Source of the DNA: a virus
Reading direction: 5' to 3' (one strand)
Length of the DNA stretch: 26,605 bases
Virus record (IMG/VR): IMGVR_UViG_3300033141_001636
Location: 1-26,605 of that record
Part shown: piece after piece, positions 24,459 to 26,605 of the stretch
Layout: each line of letters opens with the position of its first letter
Numbering within the stretch: position 1 is the stretch's first letter
Made by a program: the position numbers and the translations under genes
Notes under the pieces: model-generated
Database searches by the model: none
Seen by the model: only the letters and a program-made list of their open reading frames with translations
What the model was told of the DNA's origin: nothing

Positions 24459-24464
24459 AAAAGT

Positions 24465-24580
24465 ATGGGAAATAAGGACAAAAATACGAATAGAAATCTT
24501 AACCGAAAGGGCGAAACAATCAGAAATGGTTGGCAGTTATTCGTAGCTGTGTCCTTCGTCCTTTCAGTTAAGACTTTTTT
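24465..24580 (+). ncRNA. Putative structured RNA with a three-way junction
   Basis: An 18 bp outer stem pairs 24498-24515 with 24555-24572: 16 Watson-Crick pairs, one G-U and one C-A mismatch. Inside are two hairpins. CAATC/GGTTG (24517-24521 with 24528-24532) closes an AGAAAT loop. GCAGTTA/TAGCTGT (24533-24539 with 24544-24550) closes a TTCG tetraloop. T6 follows the outer stem (24575-24580), so the 3' end would terminate itself. A TATAAT lies just upstream. Coding potential is poor. I match it to no known RNA family. It could be a small regulatory RNA, or a leader or terminator-like element for the gene downstream. Confidence 0.55.
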
Positions 24581-24591
24581 ATTTATAAAAT

Positions 24592-25242
24592 ATGGAAACG
24601 GAAAATAAAATTAAAAATTTTAGATGGAGATTAAAATCTATTGGAAGTATTTCTCATCACGATTCACAATGGAAAGAGATTTTTATTAAAAATGGTTTTA
24701 AATGGGAAGATTGGTGGGAAGGATATTGTAGTGGAATGTGTAATTTGACTGGAAGTTTTAGCGATGATAAAAGATATAAAAAAGGAATAATGAGTTTTCC
24801 ATCAATTTTTGGATTAAAAGGAGAAAATTTATTTATTAAATGGCTTTATACGGGGAAAAGAAAATTTTTAATACCTTTTTATAATTGGTTTGTTGCTTAT
24901 ATAAATAAACAAAAAAAAATATCAGATAAAGAAGAAAGAGAATGTAGGGAAAAATCTAAAAAAATTAATAATAAAAAAATTGAAAATGGTTGGATTTATC
25001 TTTTAAAAAGTAAAAATCTTTATAAGATAGGACGGGCAAAAAATATTCAAAGTAGAATTAAAACTTATAAGACAGAAAATCCTTTTGGAATAAAAATTAT
25101 AATTCAAAAAAAAGTAAATGATTATATTGGAATAGAAATAAAATTATTAAAAATGTTTAATGAAAAACAAATAAGAGGAGAATGGTTTAAATTGAATAAA
25201 GATGATATTAATAGAATTAAAAAATATTTAAATGAAATATAA
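24592..25242 (+). CDS. GIY-YIG (T5orf172/MUG113-type) endonuclease
   Basis: 216 residues. The C-terminal 85 residues form a GIY-YIG nuclease: GWIYLLKSKNLYKIGRAKNI supplies the WIY...YKIG pair and the Arg follows in QSRIKTY. The likely catalytic Glu is in GIEIKLLKMF, and RGEWFKLNKDDI is the typical ending. The N-terminal 125 residues (HHDSQWKEIFIKNGFKWEDW, GYCSGMCNLTGSF) are unfamiliar and may bind DNA. The gene is noticeably more AT-rich than the structural genes, which fits a mobile endonuclease. It sits between the putative RNA and the replication gene, overlapping the latter by 11 bp. Confidence 0.8.
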   Translation: METENKIKNFRWRLKSIGSISHHDSQWKEIFIKNGFKWEDWWEGYCSGMCNLTGSFSDDKRYKKGIMSFPSIFGLKGENLFIKWLYTGKRKFLIPFYNWFVAYINKQKKISDKEERECREKSKKINNKKIENGWIYLLKSKNLYKIGRAKNIQSRIKTYKTENPFGIKIIIQKKVNDYIGIEIKLLKMFNEKQIRGEWFKLNKDDINRIKKYLNEI

Positions 25243-26050
25243 TATTAACATAAATCAATTAGTTTTATCAAAAACAAATCTTGATTTAATAGATTGTGCT
25301 ATTATTGATTATATTTATTATTATTGTAATAGCAAAAATGAAAAAATAGAAAGCCAAAGAATTAAGAATGAAAAAGGTATTTGGACTTGGATAAACTATC
25401 AAACACTTTTAGGGGATATGCCATTGATCAAAATTAAGAGTTCAGGTGCTTTAACTCCAAGAATAAAAAAAATTGAACAAGAGGGTTATATTGAAACTTT
25501 TAGACAAGGAAATCAAAAACTATTCATTAAATTGAATAGTAAAATTGACGAGCTATTCATAGAAACAAACAGAGCTGTTCACGAAAATGAACAGAGCTGT
25601 TCACCAGAACGAACGAATAATAATACTATAAATAATTATACTAAAAATATAGAGTATATTTTTGAATATTGGAATAAACAAAAAATAATAGTTCATTCTA
25701 AATTGACTGATAAAATAAAAACAAAGATTAAATCAGCATTAAAAGATTATAAAAAGGATCAGATATTTTTGGCCATAAGAAAATATAAAATGGTATTAGC
25801 TGGCCCGGAATATTTTTGGACATATCAATGGTCTTTGGATAAATTTTTACATCGTGGATTAACAGACTTTGTAGATAGCCCGATTGATAAGTGGAAAAAA
25901 TCAAACGGATTTGAAAAACCAAAGAAGCGCAAAGTTTATTTTAATGGAGATCCAGTTGTAAAAAAGAACGGCAAGCAATGGGTAATTCAAAATGGAGATT
26001 GGCGAGAGTTTGTCGGTGACGAAAAAGAATTAGTTATTAAATTTGAATAA
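25232..26050 (+). CDS. Phage replication initiator, lambda O-like architecture
   Basis: 272 residues. The N-terminal ~105 residues look like a winged helix-turn-helix initiator domain (NLDLIDCAIIDYIYYYCNSK, IWTWINYQTLLGDMPLIKIK, SSGALTPRIKKIEQEGYIET). An Asn-rich linker (PERTNNNTINNYTKN) leads to a helical C-terminal part, YIFEYWNKQKIIVHSKLTDK and EYFWTYQWSLDKFLHRGLTD, common in phage replication proteins that recruit helicase or its loader. Direct repeats with a 22 bp period lie within the DNA coding the linker, as with lambda O and its origin. Basic segments follow (KPKKRKVYFNG). The helicase loader or helicase itself should be outside the window. Confidence 0.7.
   Translation: MKYNININQLVLSKTNLDLIDCAIIDYIYYYCNSKNEKIESQRIKNEKGIWTWINYQTLLGDMPLIKIKSSGALTPRIKKIEQEGYIETFRQGNQKLFIKLNSKIDELFIETNRAVHENEQSCSPERTNNNTINNYTKNIEYIFEYWNKQKIIVHSKLTDKIKTKIKSALKDYKKDQIFLAIRKYKMVLAGPEYFWTYQWSLDKFLHRGLTDFVDSPIDKWKKSNGFEKPKKRKVYFNGDPVVKKNGKQWVIQNGDWREFVGDEKELVIKFE
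25548..25613 (+). repeat. Three 22 bp iteron-like repeats (candidate origin)
   Basis: Units begin at 25548, 25570 and 25592, exactly 22 bp apart. Units 2 and 3 share AACAGAGCTGTTCAC without mismatch (25568-25582 and 25590-25604). Unit 1 is degenerate (GAGCTATTCA). Unit 3 is centred on a 16 bp inverted repeat, TGAACAG-AG-CTGTTCA. Very AT-rich DNA follows (about 25612-25700), suitable for melting. All lie inside the replication initiator gene. Confidence 0.55.
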
Positions 26051-26068
26051 AAGGTCGGTTTAATTAAA

Positions 26069-26238
26069 CTAAACTAATTTTATGGAGAACATTAAAGGGA
26101 AAAAAATTGATTTATGTCCTAAAATTAAAGAAAATTGTATTTTTAATACTAAAGAATGGAAATATAGAAAACCTAAAGAATGTTTTAATTGTAAAATCTC
26201 TAAATTAAAGGTCTAAACTAATTAACTTGTATTAACTT
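26069..26238 (+). repeat. Short direct repeats near small-gene starts
   Basis: CTAAACTAATT occurs at 26069-26079 (3 bases before the ATG at 26082) and again at 26213-26223 (22 bases before the ATG at 26245). After the second copy, ATTAACTT occurs twice, 10 bases apart (26221-26238). They may be operators or part of promoters, but the AT-rich background lowers their weight. Confidence 0.3.
26082..26216 (+). CDS. Small Cys-rich protein (44 aa)
   Basis: 44 residues with four cysteines: C12 in DLCPKIKENC, C19, and a CFNC pair at 34-37. Together with the Lys-rich body this could bind one zinc ion. Small zinc proteins are common in early regions of phages. It follows the replication gene by 31 bases. 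No family is recognised. Confidence 0.5.
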   Translation: MENIKGKKIDLCPKIKENCIFNTKEWKYRKPKECFNCKISKLKV

Positions 26239-26244
26239 ATTATT

Positions 26245-26605
26245 ATGAAAAAAGAAAATTTAACAAAAGAATTAGAGTTAATAAAAAGTCAAGTTTCAAA
26301 AGCAGAGGTAATTGCCGGTTCATTAGAAATTAAAGTCCCGGACGATATGGTAAATGCGACAGATATTTTAAGTAAGATTAAGATAGTCGGCAAAATGATT
26401 GCCAAGAAAAAAGAGAGTATCACAAAACCATTAAACGAGGCATTAAGAAATGCGAGGTCATTATTCACTCCATTAGAAAATCAATGGTCTGATGCAGAAA
26501 AGACAGTCAAAATGAAAATGGTTATGTTTAACAACGCCGAACGGATCAAAGCAGAAAAGAAAATGGAAAAAATTGAGAAAAAAGTTGAGAGTGGAAAAAT
26601 GAAAC
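26245..26605 (+). CDS. Coiled-coil early protein, 3'-truncated by the window edge
   Basis: About 120 residues are visible and the frame is open to the end. It is all helical: KVPDDMVNATDILSKIKIVG, KKKESITKPLNEALRNARSL, FTPLENQWSDAEKTVKM, then a long Lys/Glu coiled coil (KAEKKMEKIEKKVESGKM). This pattern, with KESITKPLNEAL as the recognisable core, is known to me from phage early-region proteins often near recombination genes (RecT-like). Its role is unknown. The next gene may decide. Confidence 0.6.
   Translation, partial: MKKENLTKELELIKSQVSKAEVIAGSLEIKVPDDMVNATDILSKIKIVGKMIAKKKESITKPLNEALRNARSLFTPLENQWSDAEKTVKMKMVMFNNAERIKAEKKMEKIEKKVESGKMK

Noticed and set aside
24465-24608. A 47-codon frame (MGNKDKNTNRNLNRKGETIR...) across the putative RNA
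   Set aside because: It overlaps the start of the endonuclease gene, has no recognisable domain, and its length is explained by the paired stems. The RNA fold accounts for the sequence better.
1-26605. Open frames on the - strand (for example 6360-6758, 21767-22228)
   Set aside because: All lie opposite well-supported genes and encode Leu/Phe/Ser-rich sequence typical of antisense shadows.

Overview
The window is one continuous block of a low-GC (about one third G+C by eye), tailed double-stranded DNA phage or prophage. Every credible gene lies on the + strand, and genes are packed with 1-30 bp overlaps or very short gaps. HK97-type head genes, a tape measure protein and a split tail assembly chaperone indicate a siphovirus. 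TGA is used as a stop (several ATGA stop/start overlaps), so the code is standard at TGA. Most starts lack a Shine-Dalgarno sequence and sit in an AT-rich context such as TATATG. This suggests a host that does not depend on SD initiation (Patescibacteria and Bacteroidota are examples), but the sequence alone does not settle the host. Two sigma70-like sites support a bacterial host.

Layout. 1-1269 is a 5'-truncated large terminase. 1281-4941 is an insertion-like block with a small basic protein, a three-module glycosyltransferase, a second glycosyltransferase and a small zinc-finger ORF. A sigma70-like promoter (4938-4966) precedes the head genes: portal fused to a MuF domain, prohead protease and HK97-fold major capsid protein (5032-9285). 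The capsid gene is bracketed by hairpin-forming sequences. Next come two small or unknown virion proteins, a LAGLIDADG endonuclease, a long tail fibre and an 18-residue-repeat protein (9393-13903). The connector, neck and tail genes follow (13912-22857): gp6-like connector, stopper, HK97 gp10-like, tail terminator, tail tube, G/GT chaperones with a -1 frameshift, tape measure, Dit with an inserted domain, and a Tal-like hub. Two NUMOD3-HNH endonucleases interrupt this block. A holin-like protein, an M23 endolysin and a small membrane protein form the lysis cassette (22868-24126).

The right end (24127-26605) is the replication and early region and the most unusual part. A stand-alone DnaA domain IV gene is bracketed by two perfect DnaA boxes in the same orientation, each within a longer shared repeat. 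Just downstream is a TATAAT site and an intergenic sequence that folds on paper into a three-way-junction RNA ending in a T-run. After a GIY-YIG endonuclease comes a lambda-O-like replication initiator whose own coding sequence holds three repeats at an exact 22 bp period followed by very AT-rich DNA, the architecture of the lambda origin. A Cys-rich mini-protein and the start of a coiled-coil early protein close the window.

Together the genes cover packaging, head, neck, tail, lysis and replication initiation. At least four free-standing homing-type endonucleases, from three or four families, sit between essential genes. No integrase, repressor or attachment site is visible, so lifestyle cannot be decided.
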